DNA of 64,000 nucleotides from Manihot esculenta (taxonomy: Eukaryota > Streptophyta > Magnoliopsida > Malpighiales > Euphorbiaceae), in the NCBI RefSeq assembly GCF_001659605.2, contig NC_035170.2, forward strand, positions 20,103,190 through 20,167,189, read 5' to 3'. Positions 45,351 to 55,995 of this stretch are shown piece by piece. A model generated the notes under the pieces. That model had not been told where the DNA came from and made no database searches. It was given only the letters and a program-made list of their open reading frames with translations. Every line of letters begins with the position of its first letter. The stretch's first letter is position 1. A program made the translations under genes and the position numbers.

Positions 45351-46753
45351 ATGCCGAATGTTCCCTCTAAGCCCCCAGCACAGACTGAAGCCATGAGTTC
45401 TCGGCATCCGAACTCAACTGACCTTTGGCCGCCAAATACAGACATTCTTCGGCCGCCGAAACTTGTTCCACAGCTTCCGACGCAAGCAAGCTCTTCTAGC
45501 CCACCTCCTCTGCAGTCAAGCCAAAAAGCATCAGAATCAGATCTGAAACCTCTCCCAGACCATCTAAAATACATGTACTTGGGAGTTGACAAGACACTAC
45601 TAGTAATAGTGTCCAATGAGTTAAGCCAACATGAAGAAGCAAGCCTCTTGAAGGTACTGCAGAAGCATAAAGGAGCCATAGGGTGGACCATAGATGACAT
45701 CAAAGGTATTTCTCCTTCCACAGGCATGCATAGGATACACATGGAAGATGAATGCAAGCCAGTCCAAGATGCTCAAAGAAGACTAAATCCACCCATGATG
45801 GAAGTAGTAAAGAAAGAAATAGTCAAGCTCCTTGATGCCGGTATCATATACCCAATTTCTGATAGCAAATGGGTGAGTCATGTGCATGTAGTCCCAAAGA
45901 AAACCGAGATTACTATTGTGCCAAATGCTGAAGGAGAACTTATTCCCACAAGAGTTCAGAATGGATGGAGAGTTTGCATGGACTATAGGAAGCTCAACGC
46001 TGCCACAAGGAAGGATCACTTCCCATTACCATTCATTGATCAAATGCTAGAAAGGCTTGCAGGTAAGTCTCACTACTGTTGTCTTGATGGATATTCAGGT
46101 TTTTATCAGATTCCAGTTGCTCCAGAGGACCAAGAGAAGACCACCTTCACTTGTCCTTTTGGCACTTTTGCCTTTAGGAGAATGCCATTTGGACTATGCA
46201 ATGCACCAGCCACCTTTCAGCGATGCATGATGAGCACATTCTCTGACTATGTGGGTAAGACTATTGAAGTATTCATGGATGATTTCACAGTACATGGTAA
46301 CTCCTTTGATGAATGCCTTGCTAACTTGGAAAAGATCTTACAAAGATGCATTGAGTCTAACCTTGTGCTTAATTATGAAAAATGTCATTTTATGGTTAAT
46401 CAAGGTATGGTCTTAGGTCATGTTGTTTCAGCAAAGGGCATTGAAGTGGACAAAGCTAAGGTGGATACCATCAAAAATCTGTCTTACCCCACAAATGTTA
46501 AAGACATCCGGTCATTCCTTGGCCACGCAGGATTCTATAGAAGATTCATCAAAGATTTCTCAAAAATTACTTTGCAATTATGCAGATTGCTCCAACAGGA
46601 TGTAACATTTGATTTTGATACAGATTGCAAAAAGGCATTTGATTTGATTAAAGAATTGCTTGTGATTGCCCCAATTATTCAGGGACCTGACTGGAACTTG
46701 CCATTTAAAATCATGTGTGATGCAAGCAATTATGCAGTAGGAGCAGTCTGAGG
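45351..46753 (+). pseudogene. A1 reverse transcriptase and start of RNase H
   Basis: The 466-codon frame starts in the linker (P-P-N-T-D-I-L-R-P-P-K). It then has the complete Athila RT: D-A-G-I-I-Y-P-I-S-D-S, V-C-M-D-Y-R-K-L-N-A-A-T, C-L-D-G-Y-S-G-F-Y-Q-I, F-G-L-C-N-A-P-A-T-F-Q and F-M-D-D at about residue 308. After L-G-H-V-V-S-A-K-G-I-E-V and F-L-G-H-A-G-F-Y-R-R-F-I it reaches RNase H (M-C-D-A-S-N-Y-A-V-G-A-V) and meets a TGA at 46749. That TGA is a frameshift relative to the continuation: one base is missing at A-V-[L]. T3 is inserted at 46759. Confidence 0.9.
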
Positions 46754-46758
46754 CAACG

Positions 46759-48860
46759 TGTAATACCCGACTAGACGCCGGCATCGAAATTCTTACTTTC
46801 TGGTGAGATCTTCATTGGAATTTGGAATTCGAGGATGTCGGAGGTTCTTTGAAGGGAAAGAGAAAGGTTGTCAAAATGTTTTAAGTGTTTTATGGTTTTG
46901 AATGCAAAGAAATTGGGTTTTGAAAAGGAAAAGATGAAGGGGACACATTGCAAGTTCGGCCGCCGAACATTGCATGGTTTCGCCCACCGAAGGTGAAGTT
47001 CGGCTGCCGAACATTGCATGGTTTCACCCGCCGAAGGTAAAGTTCGGCTGCCGAACGTTGCATGGTTTTGCATGCAGCTTAGGCCGCCGAAGGAGAGGCG
47101 GTTTGGCTACCTATAAAAGCCCCGTTGACCGAAAATGGAGTGTGTTTCACACTCTTTTCGTGCAAGGGTAGGTTCATGCTCTCCTTGGGGTGTTTTCATG
47201 ATGTTTCTTCAAATCTTTCAAGGTTTTCATGAGTTTTCTCCTTGTTTTGAAGAGTTGTGAGCTTTGAGTAAGATTTTGAAGCTTGGAGACTTGTGGAGCT
47301 TGGATCTCCATATCTTCACGTTTGGGGTCACACCAACTCTTGTTCTTCAAGAGGTAAGTGTAGATCCTTAGTTTTTATGAAGTTTTAAGTGAGTTTTATG
47401 GAGGTTTATAGGCAGAGATGCATGTTTAGGGTAAAGTGGGTTTTTGGTTGATTTGTGGTCAAAGCATGCTTATGTGTTTTGATGTGTTGTTTGTTGGGGT
47501 TGTAAGGTAGTTTTGGCCCCCTTTGTGCCTATACTTGAGTATATGCAGGTTGTGGAAGTGTGGTTTGCATGTTTTGGGTGTTGGAAGGTTTGGGTGGCTT
47601 GTTTGTGCATGAAGCTGAGTTCTGGATGAACTCAGGTTCGGCCGCCGAAGCAAGGATTCGACCGCCGAACCCCTTGGGAAGGCTATTTTGGCCGCCTAAC
47701 CTTGCCCCCGAAAGTTTAGACTTTCGGCTTTGGAAGGGACTTTCGGCCGCTGAAGGTGCCGCCGAAAGTGCCCGAGTTTCGTCTCTAGAGAGGGGGTTTA
47801 GCCGCCGAAGGTGCTGCCGAAGATGCCCTGTCCAGCTTTTCTTTGCTTGTTTTCCATGCATGCTTGAGGATGTTTTAGGGGGTTTTTGGGGAGTTGTTTA
47901 TGAGTTGTTTAGAGTGTGTTTGGCACCTCATTTGAGTCCACCTGTGTAGGATCGGACCCGAGGGACTGAGGAGGCCATCAGTGTTAGCTGTTGCAGAGTC
48001 AGTCCAGCATCTACCAGAGATGAGTAGAACTAAACTTAATGTTTTAAATTGAGAAATGAAATGCTTATAGCATTTTTCATGCACCATGAGTATGCAATAG
48101 GTTGATTGCATTAGTAGGCACGAATATGATGCATTGCATTATTTATTGATGATGTGGATGGACCAAGGCGACCTCAATAGCCCATGATCTGTTAAGTAAG
48201 AAAAGACCTGTGTGAGCTCCCTGGGGGGCCGGGCGCTAACAGAGGGAGTTTTGAGGTCATGTCCAGTCCGAGATGTGAAATGTTTGTGCTGTGACGCATT
48301 TCATGAAAACATGATTATTAATGAACTGTTTTCATTGTTTCTACTCACTGGGCTTTGTAGCTCATCCCTCTCCCCTAACCCTAGTTTTGCAGGGCCAGAG
48401 TTAGCTATGGAAAGTCAGAGTCAGCAGAGTGATGAGTATGAGTTGGCTATGGTTTTGGTTATGTAATAGAGTAGTGGACATGATGTAAATTAAAGGATTA
48501 GTATATAATGTAATGTATAGATATGTAATGTCATGTAATGGATAGAGTTGTGCTTTGCCCTAGTGTGTGGTTAATCCCTTGTTATGCATGATCTTTATTG
48601 AATATTTCTTGATGAGAAATGTGTTGAACCGAGCCTGATGTATGTTATGCTGACCCTAGGGGTTCTATGTGTTCAGACATAGTGCATGCAGGTCAAGCTT
48701 AGTAAATGGGAGGAAAGTTTTTCAGCTTTATGTTTATGTTTGATCATGTATGGGATTTACTAGGTACACAGAGTTCAGGATGGGCTTGCTACGGGTTCCG
48801 GCGGCCTTAAGCCGATCTGGATCCTAGCGCCAGTAGCGGTCCGGTTTCCGGGTTGTTACA
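46759..48860 (+). mobile_element. T3 5' LTR (Tekay-type)
   Basis: This 2102-bp LTR starts TGTAATACCCGACTAGACGC and ends CCGGGTTGTTACA. The TSD CAACG at 46754-46758 matches 62847-62851. TATAAAAG is at 47112-47119, preceded by TTCGGCCGCCGAA and TTCGGCTGCCGAA copies (about 46955-47060). A second cluster lies near 47636-47820. Confidence 0.95.
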
Positions 48861-48863
48861 GAT

Positions 48864-48876
48864 TGGTATCAGAGCC
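48864..48876 (+). promoter_or_regulatory. T3 primer binding site (tRNA-iMet)
   Basis: TGGTATCAGAGCC matches the initiator tRNA-Met complement exactly and lies three bases after the LTR. Confidence 0.9.
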
Positions 48877-49163
48877 CCAGGTTCATATGTTCAGACCGAA
48901 GGGGTGTGAGCCCTAGGTTCATATGATCGGACCTATAGAGTGTCGGGCTCATAGAGGGTCTAGACGGGCAAGCACAATAGGAAAGATCATGTCCACTAGG
49001 ATAGGATATCGAGTCCTGTCTTGCATAATGATGATGTGAAATGCCATGATGTTATGCATGTGCATTAATGTTATGCTGTGTTTGATATGGGTTCATGTGT
49101 TTCCACATAGACCATATGATGCTAATGTTCATGTGTGCATGTTGTGTGTTCAGAAGAGCTAAG

Positions 49164-49908
49164 ATGAGTGGCGCTCGTCGATCTGTGGAATCGACTGGAG
49201 TTCCGCCTGAGAGGGAAGGTATGGACACTTTTTCCCCTGCTCTGCCAAGGGCACAGTCGGGTAAAGTTGGGAGATGGGGAACATCAAGGGACTCTGGAGG
49301 GTCTTTTGATGAAAGCAGAGAAGGAATGGGTCTAAGGAGGGAAGTAGAAATAGATGTGCAAAGGAGAGCTAGAGGTCTGGATGTGAACATGCTTGAAGAA
49401 GGCATGGGAGAGTCGCAAGAAGGTGCTCAGACTCAGGATTCCAGGATCGCAGGTTTAGGAGAGAATGATCCCTCCACTCGGAGTACAGCGACCTCGAGAG
49501 GAGTGAAGTGGGGGAGAACCCCTAAGAAGGGGGACAGAGGTCTCCGAAGATCGAAGAAGAGCAAATTTTGGAAGAGGATGAAGGCTAGTCTAGGTTGTGG
49601 TGCTGGTTCAAGCTCTGGCGTAGACAGTTCAAGATGCAGGAGGTGTGGAAGACCACACAAGGGAGCCAGCCGTTATGGGACAATAACTTATTTCAGGTGC
49701 GGACAGGAAGGACACATAGCACGTGAGTGTCCTACTGCGCCCCGGGTAACACAGTCTCAGCGGTTATCTTCAGGTAGAGCAGCTCAGCCAGCAGCTCCAG
49801 CAGTGTCTCAGGGCAGAGGTCGAGGCAGAGGAAGAGGGTTAGCCTTTCCTTCTGAGGGTTTCCATGGAGAAGGTCCGTCAGCTCCGGCTCGGATCTTCAC
49901 TCAGGCTT
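49164..49908 (+). pseudogene. T3 Gag lacking the capsid domain
   Basis: The start M-S-G-A-R-R-S-V at 49164 is chosen by alignment with the M-R-G-T-R-R-S of T1. The N-terminus runs to G-E-S-Q-E-G-A-Q and then jumps straight to a G-x-N-D-P-S-T-R-S-T-A-T segment just before the nucleocapsid. The proline-rich stretch and whole capsid, about residues 115-400 of T1, are missing without a frame break. Knuckle one (C-R-R-C-G-R-P-H) has lost its last cysteine. Knuckle two (F-R-C-G-Q-E-G-H-x4-C) has lost its first, now Y-F-R-C. The frame ends at A-R-I-F-T-Q-A. Confidence 0.85.
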
Positions 49909-51300
49909 AGCAAGAGGCAGACACATCGAACACAGTGGTGCCAGGTATGCTCACTTTTGAGTGTTCTGATGTGTATGTTTTTGTGAACCCTAGTGTTTCT
50001 CTTTCCTTGTTGCTTAGTGAGCCGTAGTGAGGGTGGGTTTGATGACTTCTGGGCTTAGAGTGTTCTCTTTGGGTCAGTGGACCCGAGTGTGATCCATCTG
50101 TGGCAGAGTCAGTCTGTCGGTTCAGTTCAGTGTCTGGTGAGAGTAGATGCCTTCCAGCTGACCTAGTGGTTCTAGATTTGAATGTGTGATGTCATTCTAG
50201 TGGTGGATTGGTTAGCTACTCGAGGTACTACCTGAGTCTGCAGAGACAAGGTAGGAGAGGTCAGAGGTTAGGATGGATCAGAGGTAGTCCTTGGAGGGGA
50301 TTGAGTAAGGGTGCCTAGAGGTTTGATGTCAGCCCTACAGGCTCGTAAATTGCTCAAGGAAGGTTGTCAGCGGGTTTCTAGCTCTTGCTAAGAGTTCAGT
50401 AGTCAGGTCAGGGAACCAACCTCAGTGTTTGTTGGTTGCGAGAGAGTTCGTAGAAGGCGAGCTGTCATGTTTACCACCTGCGAGAGAGTTAGAGTTTGGA
50501 CTAGAAGTGGTGTCTGGACCCAGAACCATTTATGTTCTTCCCTACAGGATGGCACCTGTAGAGTTGAGGTAGGAGGTAGAGCAGTTGTGGGACTTGGTAG
50601 ACAAGGGTTGTATCCGACCTAGTACTTCATCCTGGAGTGTTCCAGTGTTGTTGTGGGAAAAGAAGGATGAATCCTTGAGACGTTGTAACGACTGTAAGCG
50701 GTTGAACAAGGTCACTACCAAGGGTAGGTATTCCCATGCAGAATTGATGAGCTATTGGATTAGCTAGTAGGAGCTGGTTGTTTTGCAAGATAGATCAGAG
50801 CTTCAGGTACTACCTGTTAAGAGTTAGAGAAGAAGCCAGTTTAGTAAAGATGAAGAGAGAAGGGCAAGGATCAGAGTGCGCAGCGGAAGCTTGTGGAGTT
50901 CAGGCGAAGGTTGGGGTATTGTTTGTGGCATCTTCTGTAAAAATGGTGATCCGTTGTGAGTTGAAGGGTAAAGTGGCTTCAAGATACATCAAACCCTTTG
51001 AAGTCCTGTAAAGGATTGGGGATGTATCTCAGCTAGATTTACCGACTCCGATGAAACAAGTCCATCTGGTTTTCCATGTTCCTGTGTTGTGACAGTTTGT
51101 GTCAGATCCGAGTTATGTTCATAAGGAACCAGAGGTGGAGATCTCAGGGGATCTCACCTAGGTTAAGCAGCTAGTGAGGATCGAAGACACACAGGTCAGG
51201 AGGTTAAGGAACAAGGAATCCCGGTGGTGATAGTTCTTTAGAATCACCACAGTTTGGATGTGTGCCTAGAGGAATCCCGGGAGTGTTTACTCCAGCTGTG
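49909..51300 (+). pseudogene. T3 pol remnant: protease, RT start, integrase tail
   Basis: About 1.4 kb replaces the 3.3 kb of pol in T1. Fragments in changing frames match the protease region (near 49940-50240), the RT start ([10 protein letters not shown] near 50600, then R-L-N-K-V-T-T-K near 50700) and Y-Y-L-L-R-V-R-E-E. The sequence then jumps (about 50845) to the integrase C-terminus and chromodomain end (K-V-A-S-R-Y-I-K-P-F near 50975, and 51060-51250). Core RT, RNase H and the integrase catalytic domain are absent. Many stops are present. Confidence 0.75.
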
Positions 51301-51388
51301 CCTGCGTCTCTCTTTGGCGAGAGGTTTTAGGCTTCACTTGCTTGCTTGCATGTTTGTTGTTTAAACATTCGGGGACGAATGTTTTTGT

Positions 51389-51401
51389 AAGGGGGGTAGA
51401 T
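51389..51401 (+). promoter_or_regulatory. T3 polypurine tract
   Basis: AAGGGGGGTAGAT lies directly before the 3' LTR start at 51402. The 8-bp-arm hairpin AACATTCG/CGAATGTT is at 51364-51383. Confidence 0.8.
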
Positions 51402-51616
51402 TGTAATACCCGGCTAGACGCCGGCATCGAAATTCTTACTTTCTGGCGAGATCTTCGTTGGAATCTAGAATTCGAGGATGTCGGAGGTTCTTTGAAAGGC
51501 AAGAGAAAGGTTGTCAAAATGTTTTAAGTGTTTTATGGTTTTGAATGCAAAGAAATTGGGTTTTGAAAAGGAAAAGACCAAGGGGACACATTGCAAGTTC
51601 GGCCGCCGAAGGATAA
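51402..51616 (+). mobile_element. T3 3' LTR, first part, cut by T4
   Basis: It begins TGTAATACCCGGCTAGACGC and follows the T3 5' LTR for 215 bp until T4 is inserted within the GCCGAA repeat. It resumes at 60939 and ends at 62846. Confidence 0.95.
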
Positions 51617-54092
51617 TGTAATACCCGGCTAGATTCCGGCATTGGAATCCCTACCTTCGGGCGGAATCTCCGTTGGAAGCTAGAATTCTGACGATGCCAG
51701 AGTCTTCTAGAGGGGTAAAATGTGTTTCTAAAATGTTTTCACACGATTTTATGGTTTTTAATGGAAAAGAAATGAGTTTTAAAAGATTAGGCCAAGGAGG
51801 CATTTGCCAGGTTCGGCCGCCGAAAGTGAAGTTCGGCCGCCGAACATGGGAAGGTTTCGGGAGCGCTTTTGGCCTCCGAAAGCTTCTTTTGAACGAACCA
51901 AGGTTCGGCCGCCGAACCTCAAGTTCGGCCGCCGAACATGCATGAGTTTAGGGGGCACGTTAGGCTGCCGAAGGTTGTTGACCAGGCCACCTATAAAGCG
52001 CCCTCAGATCGGAAATGGGCAAGTTTTCTCCCCATTCTCGAGCTCAGGTGAGTTTATGCCCTCCTTTGGTCGTTTTCATGTTTTCTCTACCCATCCCTTA
52101 AGTTTTTCATGAGTTCTACCCTTGTTTTGAAGTTTTGAAGCTTGAATAGAAGTTTTGGAGCTTGGAGGCTTTTAGAGCTTGGATCCTCCACACCTCCGAG
52201 TTAGGGATCGCACCACCCCTCGATCTTCAAGAGGTAAGTGTAGATCCTTGCTTTTCTTGTGTTTTAATGAAGTTTTAAGTAAGTTTAATGAAGTTTTAAT
52301 GATTGAGCATGGGTAGATATGCATGTTTAGGTTTATGAGGGTTTTATGCCCAATGTATGCTTATGTATGTTTAAATGATGTTATGTTGAAGGTTTAGGCT
52401 AGTTTATGCATGTGGGAGAGTGTATGCATGATTGGGATAGAGCAAGTGAGGTTTTGAGTAGTTTTGATGGTTTTGGCTTATGTGGGTCATATGCTATTTA
52501 TGTATGCTTTTTGATGTTGTTGGTTAGAGTTTAAGCTTGTTTTAAGCTCCATTGTGTTTGGTTAAAAGTTTATGCATGTTTTTAAGAGGTAGAATGCTTG
52601 TTTTGAGGAGTTGGGAGGCTTGTATGCACGAAGGCTGAGTTCTGGATGAACTCAGGTTCGGCCGCCGAAGGTAGTTTCGGCCGCCGAACCTGCCTATGGA
52701 TGCATGGATTGGCCGCCTAACCTTGCCCCCGAAAGTTGTGTTTCGGATCTGGAGCAGACTTTCGGCCGCCGAAGGTAATGTTCGGCCGCCGAAAGTGCCT
52801 GACTTTCGGATCTGGAGAGAGGTTTCGGCCGCCGAACCTGTCGCCGAACCTGCATGGCTTTCGGCTCTGGAAGGCACCTTCGGCCGCCGAAAGTGCCCTG
52901 TCCAGCCCTTTCATGGTTGTTTTCTATGCATGTTTTGAGGATGTTTTAGGGGGTTTTTGGCAAGTTGTTTATGAGTGTTTAGAGTATGTTTAGTCCCTCA
53001 CTTGAGTCCACCTGTGTAGGATCGGACTTGAGGAACCGAGGTGTTTAGCAGTGTTAGCTGCTTCAGAGTTAGTCCAGAGCTAGTCAAAGGTGAGTAGAAC
53101 ATAACTCGTTTAATATTAAAGAAATTAAATGTTTTACGCATGTTCATGCATCACGAATACTATATTATGTAATAGGTTATTTGCATTAGAGTTCACAAAT
53201 GTGTTGCATTGCATAATATGATGATGATGATGTGGATGGATATTGGATGATCCATTAGCCCTCAGTAGGATATGATATGACACGATATGACATGTATGAC
53301 ACGATATGAGATGGAAAGACAAGGCGTGGCCGTATCGCCCCTAGCATAGAGTAAGAGAAGTCCAGGTGTGGCCGTGTCGCCCCTGGCATAGAGTATGTGA
53401 AGCCCAGGTGTGGCCGTATCGCCCCTGGCATAGAGCATTGCTGAAGTTATCATGATATGAGACTCATATGTAGAGGGCTATTGGTGACAAATTCGTCCTT
53501 GATGTGTATTGTTTGTGATGTGATGCATGTCATAAAAGCATATGATATAATAAACTGTTTTTCTATTTAGTTCTGCTCACTGGGCTTTATAGCTCACCCC
53601 TTTTCCCTAACCCCAGGTTTGCAAGGTCAGAGATAGTTCAGGAGGTCAGCAGATTACGGCTATGGTTATGATTTTTATGTAATAGTATAGTCGTGGACAT
53701 GGTGAAATGTAAAGATGTGTATTAAAATGTAAAATGAGATAATGTAATGTAATGGATAGAGTTGTGCTTTGCCCTAGTGTGTGGTTCATCCCTCTGTACA
53801 TGGTCTTTATGTATGTTTTATATTGAGACATGAAAACCAAGCTTAATGTATGTTGCCCTATTAGAATTGATGATGAGAACTCTAGTGTTGGGGTTTATGA
53901 TTATGAGTTGTGCATGCACAGGTTAAGCTTGGTAAATGAAAGAAAGAAAGTCTAAAATTTTTATGTTAATGTTGATCATGTATGGGATTAATCAGGTATA
54001 CAGGATGCATGTTAGGCTTGCTACGGGTCCCGGCGACCTTAAGTCGATCTGGATCTTAGCGCCGGTAGCGGTCCGATTTTCGGGTCATTACA
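51617..54092 (+). mobile_element. T4 5' LTR (Tekay-type)
   Basis: This 2476-bp LTR runs from TGTAATACCCGGCTAGATTC to CGGGTCATTACA. TSD GATAA (51612-51616) is repeated at 60934-60938. TATAAAG lies at 51992-51998. The first GCCGAA cluster is at about 51800-51940, before the TATA box; the second, at about 52655-52900, follows it. Confidence 0.95.
53316..53430 (+). repeat. Three-copy minisatellite in T4 5' LTR
   Basis: Units at 53316-53346, 53357-53388 and 53399-53430 have the form CCAGGTGTGGCCGT ... CGCCCCTGGCA. They are repeated in the 3' LTR (about 60155-60272). Confidence 0.9.
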
Positions 54093-54095
54093 GAT

Positions 54096-54108
54096 TAGTA
54101 TCAGAGCC
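54096..54108 (+). promoter_or_regulatory. T4 primer binding site, one mismatch
   Basis: TAGTATCAGAGCC has one mismatch (second base) from the initiator tRNA-Met complement. It lies three bases after the LTR. Confidence 0.85.
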
Positions 54109-54355
54109 CTAGGTTCACATGGTCGGACCTATAGTGTGTCGGGCTCATAGAGGTTATAGAAGGGCAAGCACAATAGGAAAGATCATGTCTACTAGGATAG
54201 GATATGGAGTACTGTCTTGTATGATGATGTGAAATGCCATGATGATATGCATGTGCATTAATGTTATGCTATGTATGTGAGATAGGTTCATGTGTTTCCA
54301 CATGAACCGTATGATGCTAATGTTTATGTGATATGTAATGGTTTCAGAAGTCAAG

Positions 54356-55995
54356 ATGAGAGGAACTCGTCGATCTGCAAGATTGACTGGAGCTCCGCCA
54401 GAGAATGAGGGCATGGATGCCCATCCCCCTGCTCTGCAGAGGGCAAGATCTTGTAGGACAATCAGAGAAGGTACATCAAGGGACCCTAGAAGGTCTTTTG
54501 ATGCAAGTCGGAGGAGATCAGTTCATGATGGTATGTCAGCGGATGTGATGGAAACAGAGGAGGATAACCAGAGAAGAGATAGTAGTTTGGGCATGAGTAT
54601 GTCAGAAGAGGATATGGGAGAGTCCCAAGGAGGCACTCAGGCCTCGGACTTTGTTCCACCGCAGTATGCACCCTATCCTCAGGGGCCAGGGTATCCGATG
54701 GGAAGCACGTCGGATTTCTCTAGCTATAATCCATACCCCACCTTTATGCCCTACCCTCCCTTTTATCCACCGTACCCACAGTACCCCATGTTTCCATCCT
54801 CACCCTTTTACCCAGGTCCAGCAAACCCTAACCCAGGGAATGCTGCACCTCCTCCTCCACCAGCAGAGCCAATTGTCCCTAATGTCCAGACACCCAAACC
54901 TAGCTCATCAGTTGGGGGTAAGGTAAAGATAACGGACTATCTGAAGTTGGATGCCCTCAAGTTTGAATCAGGTGACGACCCTTTTGAGTACCTCAGAACG
55001 GTGAAGATGATAACCGATGAGTTGGGAGCAAGTGAAAGTAGAGCAATTCAGATGGCAGGAGTCACATTGAAATGCAAGAAGGCAAGGGAATTGTTCAAAA
55101 ACTATGTGGACCTAAGGTTGGAGGGCTTATCCTGGGAACAGTTTGCAAATGAGTTTGCAGGATGGGCTTTTCCATATAGTTCTAGAGAATTGAAGATGAT
55201 TGAGTTTAAGCAGCTAAGGCAGACGGAAGAGATGAGTGTAGAGGAGTTTACAGACAGGTTCCTAGAGCTGTTGCCGTTGCAGGACAAGGTTTAGACACAG
55301 ACCTGAAGAAGTCTAGGAGATATGTTATGAAGCTTCACTCCAGGTATTCCTCGTTGATCCAATCAGCAGAGAGGGAGAGTTTCCATGCTATAGTGGATAT
55401 GGCTCGGAAGATGGAGGCTAGCGCCATCATTCAGGGGTCAGTTAATCAGTCTGTGGCACAGTCTTCGGGTTTCAAAGTCCCGGGGACGAGTGATGTTAAT
55501 CTCTCCTCTCTGAATGATGCTACCATGAAAAGTAAAAAGGGTGACAGAGGCCTCAGAAGGTCGAAGAAGAACAAGTTCTGGAATCGGATAAAGTCTGGTA
55601 TGGGATTAGGAGGTGGCTCGAGCTCAGGCACGGAGGTTGCAGAGTGTACGAGGTGCGGTAGGCCGCACAAGGGAGTCTGTCGGATTGGGACTACAGCATG
55701 TTACAGATGCGGCCAGGAGGGACACATAGCTCAGGAGTGTCCTAAGGCAGCTTTTATGGCACCGTCCCATCAAACAACCCCAGGCAGTATGGCACAGCCA
55801 TCAGCTCCAGCCATGTTACAGGGTAGTGGTCGAGGCAGAGGAAGGGGGACGACCCCTTCTTCAGCAGGTTCCCTAGGTGAAGGTCCATCAGTTCCAGCTC
55901 GGATCTTCTCCATGACGCAGCCAGAAGCTAACACATCGAACATGGTGGTGACAGGTAATCTCGCTCTCTTTTGTTTGATGTGTATGCTTTTATGA
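54356..55995 (+). pseudogene. T4 Gag with one frameshift
   Basis: [12 protein letters not shown] at 54356 is the conserved start. A proline/tyrosine-rich region (P-P-F-Y-P-P-Y-P-Q-Y-P) and the capsid ([24 protein letters not shown]) are followed by one missing base near 55279 (F-L-E-L-L-P-[F]), which closes the first frame at 55294. The second frame continues with K-L-H-S-R-Y-S-S-L and two knuckles: [12 protein letters not shown] and C-Y-R-C-G-Q-E-G-H-x4-C. It ends at about 55995, near the start of protease. The zinc ligands are intact. Confidence 0.9.
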
